Shown: one piece after another, positions 5,400 to 6,372 of the stretch
Position numbering within the stretch: the first letter of the stretch is position 1
Layout: each line of letters begins with the position of its first letter
NCBI GenBank assembly: GCA_910578755.1
Contig: CAJTSZ010000112.1
Span: forward strand, 1-6,372
From: an uncultured Oscillospiraceae bacterium
Lineage (GTDB): Bacteria; Bacillota; Clostridia; Oscillospirales; Ruminococcaceae
Length of the DNA: 6,372 bases
Reading direction: 5' to 3'
Position numbers and translations under genes: made by a program
The notes under the pieces: generated by a model
What the model was told of the DNA's origin: nothing
What the model saw: the letters and a program-made list of their open reading frames with translations, nothing else
Databases searched by the model: none

Positions 5400-6362
5400 A
5401 TGAGTGAAAATTTAATCGAAGTAAAAAACCTCTGTAAATACTTCCCGGCAGGTAAAAACCGTACCCTAAAAGCGGTGGACAATGTTTCCCTTGCTATCCG
5501 CAAAGGCGAAACCCTTGGCCTGGTAGGGGAAAGCGGCTGCGGCAAAACCACCTGTGGCCGTACTATTTTAAAGCTGTACAACCAAACCGCCGGCCAAATT
5601 TTTTACAACGGGGAAGAAATCTCTCATTTAAAGGGGAAAGACCTGCTGAAATTTAAAAAGAATGCCCAAATGATTTTCCAGGATCCTTACTCCTCTTTGG
5701 ACCCTCGTATGACCATTGGCGAAATTATTTCCGAGGGTATGACCGTACACTCTAACCTCTCTGCAGAAGAAAAGAACAAGCGTGTAACCGAGCTGCTTGC
5801 CCGCGTAGGCTTAACCGACGACTACGCCAACCGCTTTGCCCACGAGCTTTCCGGCGGCCAGCGCCAGCGTATCGGCATTGCCCGCGCCCTGGCTGTAGAG
5901 CCTGAGTTCATTGTGTGCGACGAACCAATTTCCGCCCTGGACGTTTCCATCCAGGCCCAAATTGTTAACCTGCTCATTAAGCTGCAAAAGGAAAACAACC
6001 TTACTTACCTGTTTATCTCCCACGACCTGTCCATGGTAAAACATATTTCCGACCGCGTTGGTATTATGTACCTGGGCAGCCTGGTAGAGTTGGGCACCAG
6101 CGACCAAATTTTCAGCCATGCCCTGCACCCCTACACCCAGGCTTTAATCTCCGCCATTCCGGCTGCGGACCCTCGCTCCGAAAAAGACAGGGAACGCATT
6201 AAATTGGAGGGCGAAGTACCAAGCCCGATTAACCCGCCTTCCGGCTGCAAATTCCGTGAAAGATGCCGTTACGCCACCGAAGAGTGCGCCAAAGCCGTTC
6301 CGGAGCTTGTGGAGGTGGAACCAGGCCGCTTTGTTGCCTGCCACCACTGGGAAGAAATCTAA
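5400..6362 (+). CDS. oppF: Peptide ABC transporter ATPase OppF
   Basis: This is the second ATPase of the importer (320 residues, typical). It has Walker A GESGCGKT (43-50), Q-loop Gln 94 (MIFQDPYSSLDPRMTI), signature LSGGQRQR (150-157), Walker B Asp 174 with catalytic Glu 175 (CDEPISALD), and switch His 208 (ISHDLS). FQDPYSSLDPRMT and the LSGGQRQRIGIARAL context are characteristic of OppF/DppF rather than OppD. The C-terminal domain has cysteines 283, 289, 296 and 314, spaced CX5CX6CX17C exactly as in OppD, and ends in ACHHWEEI. Both ATP sites of the expected OppD-OppF dimer have intact catalytic residues. The window ends 10 bases after the stop, so no terminator can be seen. Confidence 0.92.
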   Translation: MSENLIEVKNLCKYFPAGKNRTLKAVDNVSLAIRKGETLGLVGESGCGKTTCGRTILKLYNQTAGQIFYNGEEISHLKGKDLLKFKKNAQMIFQDPYSSLDPRMTIGEIISEGMTVHSNLSAEEKNKRVTELLARVGLTDDYANRFAHELSGGQRQRIGIARALAVEPEFIVCDEPISALDVSIQAQIVNLLIKLQKENNLTYLFISHDLSMVKHISDRVGIMYLGSLVELGTSDQIFSHALHPYTQALISAIPAADPRSEKDRERIKLEGEVPSPINPPSGCKFRERCRYATEECAKAVPELVEVEPGRFVACHHWEEI

Positions 6363-6372
6363 CCTGCTGTTT

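Overview
The window holds one five-gene operon on the + strand. It encodes a complete Opp/Dpp-type ABC peptide importer in the order oppA-oppB-oppC-oppD-oppF, which is the order of the Bacillota opp (spo0K-type) operons. A gene-free leader of about 600 bases precedes it. The host looks like a Gram-positive anaerobe of the Bacillota, probably class Clostridia and plausibly Oscillospiraceae. The reasons are the lipoprotein-anchored binding protein with a Thr/Asn/Asp-rich linker, the strong AAGGAGG-type ribosome sites, a TTG start, a canonical TTGACT/TATAAT promoter and GC-rich palindromic intergenic repeats. The family-level placement is inference.

Positions 1-384 carry no convincing gene. They hold a dense series of perfect or near-perfect inverted repeats. 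Three of these are diverged copies of one structured unit (about 54-101, 155-205 and 278-326), separated by hairpins with CTTTC/GAAAG stems. Positions 385-507 are AT-rich, with a small hairpin and a 10-base palindrome at 461-470. The promoter lies at 508-535, followed by a leader of about 60 bases and oppA at 602.

oppA (602-2344) encodes the lipoprotein peptide-binding protein. The 156-base gap before oppB holds two strong, partly overlapping hairpins and one weaker one. It is a likely point of partial termination or RNA processing that would leave more binding protein than permease. oppB (TTG start, 2501-3430), oppC (3442-4368), oppD (4382-5395) and oppF (5400-6362) then follow with gaps of 4-13 bases. 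Their ribosome sites overlap or adjoin the preceding stop codon, which suggests translational coupling.

Together OppA captures peptides outside the membrane, OppB and OppC form the channel, and OppD and OppF power transport by ATP hydrolysis. Both ATPases keep all nucleotide-binding motifs and end in the same four-cysteine pattern (CX5CX6CX17C), as seen in peptide-importer ATPases that carry an iron-sulfur cluster. The window ends 10 bases after oppF, so the operon's terminator and any later gene are not visible. The coding part is an ordinary, intact transporter. The less ordinary material is in the two non-coding stretches.
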